Shown: one piece after another, positions 1 to 9,794 of the stretch
Layout of the letters: each line of letters begins with the position of its first letter
Position numbering within the stretch: the first letter of the stretch is position 1
Assembly (NCBI RefSeq): GCF_963583255.1
Contig: NC_084803.1
Location: 6,934,238-6,998,237, forward strand
Length of the DNA: 64,000 nt
From: Pyrus communis
Taxonomy: Eukaryota; Streptophyta; Magnoliopsida; Rosales; Rosaceae
Direction: 5' to 3'
Made by a program: the position numbers and the translations under genes
The notes under the pieces: model-generated
Databases searched by the model: none
What the model was told of the DNA's origin: nothing
What the model saw: only the letters and a program-made list of their open reading frames with translations

Positions 1-339
1 TTATTTACCTTGAGCACAAAGGGCTTCGAAAGCTGCACACAAAAGCCCGAAGAAATGTAGAGCAACATCTCCTGAAACAAAAAACAGAAGCAAATCATAC
101 ACTCAGGCGACGAATCTAACGATATAAACAGAACACCCAAAATTAGATAAACAAAATTCATACGCAAATTCCATCTGAATATCGAAAGTTGTCAGCGAGA
201 TTCTATCACCTATGCAAATATCTCCATCATCATCACATTCAAATCAACTTTAGTTAATTGAATTAACTTTAATAATTGTAATAGGAAGTAATGATTATGT
301 CCAACCTTCGGGACAACATTTGTAGGCTATATCTGCAAA
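1..339. repeat. Long direct repeat, copy 1 (cut by window edge)
   Basis: Every base I compared matches 15525-15863, collinear at an offset of 15524 with no gaps. The match stops at 339/15863, where the sequences diverge. The left end is the window edge, so the repeat may be longer. It contains a 63-nt exon-like unit on the minus strand and looks like the leader region of another copy of the KEN-type gene lying further left. Confidence 0.9.
9..71 (-). other. 63-nt exon-like unit, copy 1
   Basis: On the minus strand a TTTCAG acceptor precedes position 71 and a CTCAAG|GTAAAT donor follows position 9. The 63 bases read as 21 open codons beginning EMLLYISS and ending FVLK. The same unit occurs at 15533-15595, and a diverged one at 16009-16071. 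I do not recognise the peptide; it may be untranslated leader. Confidence 0.5.
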
Positions 340-424
340 TTACAGGGCGATCCTGGAGTGAATGAATTATTAGACAGATGAGAAACCTCAAGAGATGGCG
401 AATTACAGGGCGATCCTGGAGTGA
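338..424. repeat. 24-bp direct repeat at duplication breakpoint
   Basis: The same 24 bases occur at 338-361 and 401-424, 63 bp apart. The first copy overlaps the exact point where the 339-bp long repeat ends, so this may be a scar of the rearrangement. Confidence 0.85.
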
Positions 425-1110
425 TGCCGTGGAGGTTATTGCTTGAAAGTGAGAAGAGTTTGGCGTTCGTCAAGATGATTGTCCTATCAGTGTTCGATTT
501 TCGGGTTGCTTTTGTATAAAGTTAGGATTGTTGATGAATTGGCATCCGTCTTGTACTTTATGCCCCGTGGATCGTGATAGTTGAGTCCTTTTTGAAGATG
601 ATAGTTTCATGGACGAAAAGTAATGATACAATTTATATATGTGTGCGAATATGACTGTTTCATGGACGAAAATATTTGAAATCTTATTTCTTCACCCAAT
701 ATCCTCGGGGACATTGGCGAAAGGAATATAGTCACAAAATATCTTCTCCTTGGCTTCTCTTCTTCCCATGGAGAGAAGAATGAAGTTTAAAAGCTGTGTA
801 TATTCATATGAACCTTAAGCAATGTCTGTCAAAATCCCCTTCACACTCAATACAATCTCAAAAACTGAAACAAAAAAGTTTCTTTTCCAAACAACCCAAC
901 ACTCAGCTTTCCCTGTATAATATGGCTGACTGATATCGGTGACAATGAACTGATGGGGATCAACAATCTGCCTCCAAGAAAATGAACAATACGTATAAAA
1001 GTAGATGAAGCTGTGTACATTCACATGAAGCTTATGAATCTTGCAATGTTTGTCAAAATCCATTTCACACTCAATACAATCCCAAAAGCAGAAACAAAAT
1101 AGAAAAATTC
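425..1110. other. Non-coding stretch with a degenerate tandem pair
   Basis: No convincing gene. Two diverged copies of a roughly 110-bp sequence lie at about 796-905 and 1012-1135. Both contain the shared string TTCACACTCAATACAATC followed by a CCAAACAAC stretch. The second runs into the left arm of the large inverted repeat. Confidence 0.5.
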
Positions 1111-1780
1111 AAGTTTGTTTTCCAAACAACACAAGTTACACAACCAAGCTGCTGTTCAAGTCTATCATTCAAAACCAACAATTGACTAGCTAACTAATAG
1201 TCTAATATCATGGCTAACTAATATAAGTGAATCTATTGTATTGACTTCACTGCAGCTGTCACTCCTCTACTTTTCACATCCTTTTCAGCTTGTAAGTTTT
1301 TTGGTACTTCTCCTTTTTCCCATTCCAGGTGGGACACTCTGCAGATTTGGTGTTTTAAGTTGCAACTACACCACAAGAGAAAAACTCACAAACATGACTC
1401 AGTCAGTAAACATGTTGTTGTATAATACCATCTCACTCACCATTATATACCAAAGAGGCAAAATATGATCACATCTAGACAGAACACTAAAATTGCAGAA
1501 AACTAGCTGCATAAAAGAAGTACCTTACTTCAAGAGTTTCCCAAATCACTGTATTTTGTTTCTAGTCAATTGCAGATGCTCTCAAAGAGCACGCCCAAAA
1601 ATTATGATCACATCTAGACAGAACACTAAAATTGCAGTAAACATGTTTTTGTTTCTACTGAGATTGCAGATGCTCTCAAAGAGCACGCCCAAAAATGACT
1701 TGCTCAATATCATATCCATATGTGATACCCAACTACAGAGAAAAACAAGGTCAAACTATTAGATTTATGTCTCACAAAAA

Positions 1781-2727
1781 CTAAGCAACTAGAACCAGAA
1801 TATAAGAAAATTTTCTTACCCTGTGTTTAGCATCCATGGTGATATGCCGGCTAAGTTTCAGGAAATCGAGCATATTGGACGCTTTATAGTTGGTGTGGTA
1901 ATCTCTCACAAGATGTCTCAACCTTGACCCGTAATCTTGTAGCTCAAACAATGTCTTCCAGTCCAAAGTTAAAAAATCTCCACCATGAGATGCATACATG
2001 TTCTCCAGCTTAATAGTCACCAACCTCAAGATATAATCTTGGGTGCAATTGACGAAATTATGGGTTTGAAAAAATTTTGCGTAACTCTAAATTTGTAAGC
2101 CAATCCGTTTTTTGGGCCTCAGAAGTGAAAGATGGCCGAGTAGATCTTCAAGGCATCTATAATAGAAAAAACAAAACATAACAATTGAATTATTTGTTGT
2201 AATTGTAATTAAATGATAAATAAGAAAAGAAAAACATGAAAATTAAAATCGACTTACATAGAAAGTAGCGTCAACTTACGTATTGTTTCAAGTTCAACTA
2301 TTGTGCCCTTGTGACTCAGTTTGTCAATTTCCTCTCGAATAACACTCCTAAAACTCACCACCGGGTCAATCCGTTTTAGAATGACACATCTAACTTTACT
2401 GGCCACCAAATATAGTGAGTGATGTAGCTGGATAAGGCTTTTGTTTGAGATCACCCACTATCTCCATTGTATTTCTACCAATAAAGAAAAGAAAGAATGA
2501 ACAAAGGCTAAAAAACAACAACTAGTACGATTTATACAAATGAAAACACAAAATAAAAAAATATCACTCACCTCAATATCAACTTGAACTTCGATGTGAG
2601 TATTTCACTATCAATTTGTTTCAACTCTAGTGGACTATTCTTCACCAATTGAAATAGGGTGGAGTCCATCTATGTAGAGATGATCAAGACTTTGCCATCC
2701 ACAAATCTGATCATATAACTTGGATAT
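1781..2727 (-). pseudogene. KEN/kinase-like gene fragment, left arm
   Basis: Read on the minus strand the arm holds broken exons in gene order. First comes a kinase-lobe piece with GKVLIIS near 2700, ending at an intact GAG|GTGAGT donor near 2572. Then a piece beginning NTMEIVGDLKQKP, then VSFRSVIREEIDKLSHKG, then CLEDLLGHLSLL, then LVTIKLENMYASHGGDF with LDWKTLFELQDYG and RHLVRDYHTNY, ending at a donor after MDAKHR near 1820. The intron position after ILR and the LDWK...SR...A pattern match the gene at 5254-14249. In-frame stops between the pieces show it is dead as a protein. The RDYHTNY segment resembles the active-site helix of IRE1 KEN domains; that is inference. Confidence 0.55.
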
Positions 2728-2770
2728 ATATACGACTTCTTCCAATCAAATTTGTGAAATAAGTTCAAAT

Positions 2771-3900
2771 TATCCAAGTTATATGATCAAATTTGTGGAT
2801 GGCAAAGTCTTGATCATCTCTACAGAGATGGACTCCACCCTACTTCAGTTGGTGAAGAATAGTCCATTTAAGTTAAAACAAATTGATAGTGAAATGCTCA
2901 CATCGAAGTTCAAGTTGATATTGAGATGAGTGATATTTTTCTTTTGTGTTTTCATTTGTATACATCGTACTAGTTGCTGTTTTTTACTTTTTTTTTTTCT
3001 TTCTTTCTTTTCTTTATTGATAGAAATACAGTGGAGATAGTGGATAATCTCAAACAAAAGCCTTATCCAGCTATATCCTTTGGTTGTCACTCACTGTATT
3101 TGATGGCCAGTAGAGTTAGATGTGCCATTCCAAAACGGACTGACCAGCTATTAATTTGGTAGTGAGTTTTAGGAGCGTTATCCGAATGTTAATTGACAAA
3201 CTGGATCATAAGGAAATAATGGTTGAACTTGAAACACTACATAACTTGACGCTACTTCCTATGTAATTTGATTTTAATTTTAATGTTTTTATTTTCTTAT
3301 TTAACATTTAGAATTACAACAAATAATTCAATTGTTATGATTTGTTTTTTCTATTGTAGGTGCCTTGAAGATTTATTCAGCCATCCTTCACTTCTGTAAC
3401 CCAAAAAACGGCATGGCCTACGAATTTGGAGTTGCACAAAATTTTTTTGAAACCCATAATTTCGTCAATTGCATCCAAGGTTATATCTTGAGGTTGGTGA
3501 CTATTGAGCTGGAGAACGTGTATGCATCTCATGGTGGAGATCCTTTAACATTGGACTAGAAGACATCGTTTGAGCTACAAGATTACGGGATCAAGGTTGA
3601 GACATCTTGTGAGAGATTAACACACCAACTACAAAAGGTCCAATATGCTCGATTTCCTGAAACTTAGCCAGCATATCGCCATGGATGCTAAGCACAGGGT
3701 AAGACAATTTTCTTATATTCTGGTTCTAGTTGCTTAGTTTTTTTAGACATAAATCTATAGTTTGACCTTGTTTTTCTTTGTAGTTAGGTATCACAAATGC
3801 AAAGATAGATATGATATCGAGCAAGTCATTTCCGAGGTTTTTGGGAGTGCTCTTTGAGAGCTTCTGCAATCTCAGGAGAAGGAATCACATAGTTAATTTT
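2771..3900 (+). pseudogene. KEN/kinase-like gene fragment, right arm
   Basis: This is the mirror copy of the left arm. It shows DGKVLIISTEMDSTL (about 2795-2840), a donor mutated from GTGAGT to ATGAGT near 2925, CLEDLFSHPSLL near 3362 after a TTGTAG acceptor, LVTIELENVYASHGGD near 3495, and a final piece near 3785 reading LGITNAKIDMI and SFPRFLGVLFESF. That last piece resembles the FP-L-L end of KEN domains. Several stops and frameshifts interrupt it. Confidence 0.55.
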
Positions 3901-4412
3901 ACTAGCACTTGGAGATATACAGCAAAATAGGGTGATTTGGGAAACTCTTGAAGTAACGTAATTTTTTTATGCAGCTAGTTTTTTGCAATTTTAGTGTTTT
4001 GTCTAGATGTGATCATAATTTGCCTCTTGGTATATAATGGTGGGTGAGATGGTATTATACAACATGTTTACTAACTAAGCCCTATTTGTGGGTATTTCTA
4101 ATGTGGTGTAGTTGCAACTTAAAGCACCCATTTGTGGGTATTTCTAATGTGCTGTAGTTGCAACTTAAATCACCCAATCTGCAGAGTGTCCATCTGAAAT
4201 GGGAAAAAGAAGAAATACCAAACAACTTACAAGCTGGAAAGGATGGGAAAAATAAAGGAGGAGTGAGAGCTGCAATGAAGTCAATACAGTACATTCACTT
4301 ATATTAGTTAGCCATTATATTAGACTATTAGTTAGCTAGCCAGTTGTTGGTTATGAACGATAGACTTGAACAACAACTTGATTGTGTAACTTGTATTGTT
4401 TGGAAAAGAAAC

Positions 4413-4957
4413 TTATATTAGTTAGCCAGTTGTTGAATTTTTCAACTTGATTGTGTAACCCTAAGACCAAAACACAGCCCAAGACTTTGATGGATAAAAG
4501 TAAACTTACAAGCCTTGCAGCTGGATGAAGTGATGCAGAAAATTGCTGACTTATGTTCACCTATACCAACGAATCAAAAAGAAAAATTATTAAAGAAAGT
4601 GTCTCGGTTCAAATCAAACAATGAAAGAAACGTACAAGTACATAACAAACTTACTGCGAACAGAACAAAGTTCGTCCATCAAGGCCACGGGTGCCTTAAG
4701 GATAGTGTTTGAGGGCCCTGAAAGTCGAGAAATTGTGAAATTTGGTAGAGTGTGAAAAGCATCAGAATGTTGCAGAGAAAGAAACAGCAAAAGAAAGTTA
4801 CCGTTGGAGGACCCTTGAGACGATGATGAAGAAGATCTACGCCGGGATCTTAGAGAGATTGTGTGAGAGAGAGGGGAATGGATGCTTTAAAAGAGGTGGA
4901 GTGTTTGAGGATTCTTAGAGAGATTGAGTGAGCGTTAGAGATAAGGGAAAAGAGAGA
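4413..4957. other. Intergenic, no gene recognised
   Basis: There are open stretches but none with supporting splice signals or a recognisable product. Purine-rich sequence builds up toward the minisatellite that follows. Confidence 0.4.
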
Positions 4958-5295
4958 GATGGCAGAGTCACGGGGACGATAAATGAGGGAAAGGAGAGAG
5001 ATGATAGGGAATAGAGAGATGGCAGAGTCACGGGGAAGATAAATGAGGGAAATGAGAGAGATGGCAGAGTCAAAGGAGAGATGGCAGAGTCACGGGGAAG
5101 ACAAATGGGGGAAAGGAGAGATGGTAGAGTCACGGGGAACGGTGGAGGAGATACGAGGGAAAAGAGAGATCGCAGACAATGACTGCAGAGGGAAAAAAGG
5201 AGAGATGGCAGAGTCACGGGGAAGACAAATGGGGGAAAGGAGAGATGGCAGAGTCACGGGGAACGGTGGAGGAGATACGAGGGAAAAGAGAGATG
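4958..5295. repeat. GA-rich minisatellite
   Basis: Variant repeats of a unit containing GAGATGGCAGAGTCACGGGG followed by an ACAAATGGGGGAAAGGA-type spacer. A higher-order duplication is visible: about 5087-5170 recurs at about 5199-5294. The repeat overlaps the predicted 3' end of the KEN-like gene, whose last reading frame stops inside it at 5254-5256. Confidence 0.85.
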
Positions 5296-5824
5296 AATAG
5301 CCATGAATTCAGGAAAAGAATTCTTGAGTGTCTCATGAACGTCCGTTTCAGTCATACCAACCTAAAAGAAAATAATGAAAAAAAAAATATTCAAAAATAG
5401 AACTCATACCAATCTATAAGTAAATTATGAAAAAGCATTCAAAAATACAATTCGAGAAATGTAATATAGACTCAAAAATACCTTGTATCTAGCATGGCTG
5501 ATACATATGCGGCTACAGCGAAGAAATGCCATGCCATCCGATTTATCTAACTTGTCAAAATTTGCTACAAACGTCTTCAAACTTTGCCCATTGGGTTGCT
5601 TCAGAAAGTTTTGTTTCCAATCCAACTTCGATTGTCCCAAGTATTTTTTGTATATTGTACTAAATTCCTTACCAACGTCATATCCAAGATTATTTTTACT
5701 AATCATGGACCATGCTTCGACACATGTCGTTTTGATCCGCTGACGTTTGGTACCATGGATGACTCAACAATCTAGTAAGTCGACGCCTACAAGAAAAATA
5801 TTTTATTACTATTTTAGACTTTAA

Positions 5825-5860
5825 CTAGAAAATGTGCCCACGCGTTGCTGCGGGACTTGA
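5825..5860 (-). mobile_element. Helitron 3' terminus (minus strand)
   Basis: On the minus strand the sequence reads CCCGCAGCAACGCGTGGGC, then ACATTTT, then CTAG followed by T. This is the classic plant Helitron ending: a GC hairpin about ten bases before CTRR, inserted before a T. It sits 38 bp upstream of the KEN exon acceptor at 5786, inside the 6.4-kb intron. The element must extend to higher coordinates. I could not find a convincing 5' TC end, so its length is unknown. Confidence 0.65.
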
Positions 5861-7120
5861 ATGCATCACCTCGAACTGCATGAAAAAGATACATTTTACC
5901 TTAATGAAGAGAGGGATAAATGAGTGAACGCGGCAGTTGATACGTACTTATTACATCAATTACTACGACTAAATGACGCATCAATTCCATCATTATGCAA
6001 TAAAAAAACATAGGGCTAACGAATATGATCAATCATTCTAACATTCTTCCTAGGTTATCCAATCTCAAAGACAAAAATGGCTAATTTTGTTGACCAATTA
6101 ACCGGATTAGTTTACACTTCCTAAAGAGATTCTTCATGCTTCACATCTCTTAGCTGGAGCTGTAATAGAATTCTAGCATAGTATCCCAAATGCTATTGAA
6201 TTGGATGACGAAAATGCCGAATTTCTAAATAGCTCATCATATACTTGTGATCTGTGAATGAAGGTTTTGTATTCATGAATAGCGATCATATGCTTGACAA
6301 TTATCGAGCTAAGTAATTACCAATCACATATTTAAAATCTAGGCACAAAAGCTTTAGAAAGATAAATAAAAAATCCATATAACTAAATTGGCTTTGAATA
6401 TGCTATCAGGGCACATGATTATATACCTAAAAATGGCAACAAACCAGCTTCTTCCTCCAACAACCCGACTTTCTGAAATTTCCAAAGAAAATAAATCCAT
6501 TAGCAATTGGGAGAAATTTGAGATATATACTAATGTAGGAAGAACATTTGTGATGTGCAAACAGAAAATGATCATGCTCTCCAACCTAATGCAGGAAAAA
6601 CATTTGAATTCTTCCATGATATCCATATTTTGCACATTTAAATATTTATATACCAATTGAGAATAACAATTTAAAGCCCCCACTCAAAAAATTCACCTAA
6701 AAACCACAATAATCACCACAGTATAAGAATCCAGATTACATTTTTCAAAAAAAAAAGAATCAGCCTTCAATTATTAGCCTAAATATTGATTTGCAAACAC
6801 AACGTAGCAAAAGAGTTGTTCAATAGCTCATTTGGGATTACAGGAAGTCCATTCCAAGAACTGAAAGCATAAATGAAAATATTCAAAAACCAACTTTTTT
6901 GGGAAACCAATGGTTCTAGTCTTGTGATCTTTGATTCATTTAGTGAGAACCAAATTAATCTAAGGTGGCAAAATATATATCCTGTAGGTTAGGCACATGT
7001 TTTAGCAGTTGACAAAAAAACATAAAAACTGTTACGTTCTTATTCTAGCATCTAAGTTTTCAAGCACAAACGTGCAAAGCAAAAAACATGCAGGACACCT
7101 GTTTCCATAAAAAACAGAAG
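5861..7120. other. Intron filler, no gene recognised
   Basis: AT-rich. One short exon-like block with acceptor and donor lies on the minus strand around 6434-6480 (reading VGLLEEEAGLLPFL), origin unknown. Otherwise I see nothing. Confidence 0.3.
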
Positions 7121-8278
7121 TCTGAGAAGTGTATTTTAGTTTAGAGAACATGGATGTATTTTCTAACAACGAAAACATGAACAAATATGATTGGGCATAA
7201 ACATGAGTAAAAAAATCCAAACCTCAAGAATATGATTGTATTACAGCAAATATGATTGGGTCGTACTCAAGGATCAATTGGGGACTTGAGTTTTAGGTAA
7301 CTGTGTAGAAGAAAAAGAACACCAATGGAACATTCCTAAAAACTACCCTCAAACACATCCAAATCAGATCAACTAATCAACCAAATTAGCCCAATCAGTA
7401 ACCCTAAATTTAGTCAACCAAATTTGCCCAATCAATAATCCTTAAGGATAAGATTATTTTCAACCATACACAAATTCACATGCTAGTCATTTTATACATT
7501 TAACTAATTATAACAGTACAATCAATATCATTTCAACCCAACCAAAAAGAAACTGATTGTATGTCATAAGTTTGTAAACACAGAGAAAATGTATCATATT
7601 TCATGACTAATCAAAAGCTTACAAATGTCAGGTAAGAACATACGTAAGTTCAAATGCAAGAAAGCAAATGAAGACAATTCACTCCATTGTGTTCAGCAAG
7701 GGAATAAAAAGTGACGAAAATAGTATGATAGCGACTCGTACCTTTAACTTGATCTGATGGCAGGGTTATTGAATGTTGACTGAACAAAATTTTGCGAGTA
7801 ATGAAGTTGTATAAAAACTTTCACCTGAAAAGTTAAACCCACCATTATATGAAGGTAAATAAGGAAAATCCAATCGAATAATCACAGCATCTGAGAACTG
7901 TATTTTAGTTTAGAGAACATGCATGTATTTTCTAACAGCGAAAACATGAGCAAATATGATTGGGCAGAAACATGAGAGTAAAAAATCCAAACCTCAAGAA
8001 TATGATTGTATTACAGCAAATATGATTGGGTCATACTCAAGGATCAAATGGGGACTTGAGATTTTGGTAACTGTGTAGAAGAAAAAGAACACCAATGGAA
8101 CATTCCTAGAAACTAACCCTCAAACCCATCCAAATCAGATCAACTAATCAACCAAATTAGCCCAATCAATAACCCTAAATTTACTCAACCAAATTTACCC
8201 AATCAATAATCCGTAAGGATAAGATTATTTTTAACCATACACAAATTCACATGCTAGTCATTTTATACATTTAACTAA
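7121..8278. repeat. Segmental direct duplication, about 390 bp
   Basis: 7121-7507 and 7889-8278 match over their whole length with scattered substitutions and small indels. Both contain the run TTGGGGACTTGAG or its near copy and the string CCAATGGAACATTCCTA. They are separated by about 380 bp of unrelated AT-rich sequence. No coding content seen. Confidence 0.9.
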
Positions 8279-8651
8279 ATCTGCAAGTTGTATTTCTGTA
8301 AATGGGAATGAAAATGTAACTTTTGGTCTTATACTTTCAGAACCAATACACATCTCAAATGTGGGAGTCTCAAAAGTAGTTTCATTTATTTCATTCCAAA
8401 GAAATTTTTTGTTCAGACAGATATTCGAACAAAATACTCTCTGATTGACACTCAATTAAAACACCTTAGAAGAACTCACGTTTCTCTACCTGAAAAGGAG
8501 TTCAGGGATATGAAAAAACTACTTAATACCAAAAACATAAACCACCACTCAATACAATCAATAACTAAACTAACAATATATTCAACAATTTATCAAAAAC
8601 ACCATCAAATTAAACACCTTTAAACAAAAAAAAACCAAAGGAACAAACCAT

Positions 8652-9794
8652 GTAATTGTTGCATTTGCCAAAACCCAGGGATTCGGCGCCAGAACTGCAT
8701 CTTCTCAGTTGTTGCTTATCTTCTTGCAAATTAGTCATTGACTTCTCACGCCTAGAGACCAAGCCATCATGCTACAAACGCGAGTATCTCTGATCAGCAT
8801 CGAAGGGGGTTGGCTTGGAAACTGAGAGCTGAGTATCATTCAAGGGATTATTCTGTAGCATTGTGCCTACTCCGGATGATGCCAAAGTGGCCCCTTGAAT
8901 AGGTAATGAAAGTAGTCGCCCATCGAGTCTTTGGAAAGATGCACTGTCCTGCATGAACATGAGGAAATGCGAACAAATAAGAATTATAAAAACTAAAGTG
9001 AATCAAACCGATGGATCTTATTGGGATTACCTTCATAAAAGCTAAGCATTAGAGATACAAAGAGCACATACTTGAAGTTATGAACAGTATCCAGAATTGA
9101 TTTCTTCACATTCTCAAGACCGCCAACATCTTTCCATTTCACATTAGGGACCTAATGGAAAACCACAAATAGGTATCCCAATAAACAAACACAGAGCAAG
9201 AAGCCACAATTGCACTTAATTGCAATCATTTACCATTCTAAAACCATTATTAAACCATTACTCTATATCCAGTCCTTGTAGCCTGCAAATGAGTTGTGGA
9301 TATAATTTTAGTTAAAGTTGGAAAGATTACGTAGTATGCTAGGTAGGTAGGGAGGAAAGTAAGAGGACTTACTTTTCCACCACATTGTCACCTCCAGCTC
9401 TGTTCCAAACAACGTCCCAGAACCTGTATTATAAGTTTGACATATATCAAAGTTCAAACGAACCACAGATTATGCATGTAATTAGTAAAGAAAAGAAAAC
9501 AGTGCTGATATTTGTTATATCGAAGATATAAAACTGCATTGTTACCCTCTATTCGATAAAGGCACTCAAAATCGAAAGATAATGGTGAATTGGTGATGCA
9601 GATGCTAAGATTAGCAATTGGATTAGCTTTTGTTCTACAATTGGGGATGCAGATGCTAAGATGGCTTTGGAAAACAAAGTAATTGGAGTCGTACCTTTCC
9701 AAATCAAGAGAAGCAAACTGGTAAAATTTATCATAAATTAGAGGCATACCTTTCTGAAGTGTGGAATCAGAGCCGGCAGAAAGCTGGTAGTACC
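8652..9794 (-). pseudogene. Exon fragments of unidentified gene(s) inside the 6.4-kb intron
   Basis: Three small exons at 9794-9750, 9717-9695 and 9423-9373 join in a single frame through proper splice sites and read SFLPALIPHFRKF, ASLDLERFWDVVW and NRAGGDNVVEK. Another exon starts at 8948 after CATGCAG and reads DSASFQRLDGRLLSLPIQG... to SRL, meets an amber TAG at 8772-8774, then continues in the same frame as HDGLVSRREKSM. The stop looks like a CAG-to-TAG change. I do not recognise the products. Same strand as the Helitron end, so capture is plausible. Confidence 0.45.
9072..9151 (-). pseudogene. PEX6-like AAA-ATPase exon fragment
   Basis: On the minus strand an AG acceptor precedes a run reading VPNVKWKDVGGLENVKKSIL then DTV. 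This closely resembles the stretch just before the second AAA domain of plant PEX6, the peroxisomal biogenesis ATPase. After DTV the similarity is lost (HNFK) and a GTATGT donor follows. The Walker motifs of PEX6 are absent from the neighbourhood, so only about 70 bp of that gene is present. Confidence 0.6.

Larger units (their letters stand above)
1111..4412. repeat. Large inverted repeat, arms about 1.6 kb, loop about 43 bp
   Basis: The left arm (about 1111-2727) is the reverse complement of the right arm (about 2771-4412), with substitutions and small indels. The closest matches flank the centre: 2690-2727 against 2771-2815. The outer ends also pair (TTCCAAACAACACAAGTTAC near 1120 with its complement near 4400). 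The left arm has an internal duplication of about 30 bp (near 1469 and 1606). The arms carry gene fragments rather than a transposase, so this is an inverted gene-fragment duplication; a transcript across it could fold into a long hairpin. Confidence 0.8.

Noticed and set aside
4915..5300. Open frames in the GA-rich minisatellite on both strands
   Set aside because: They are repeat translations without splice or codon support, apart from the KEN-gene tail on the minus strand.
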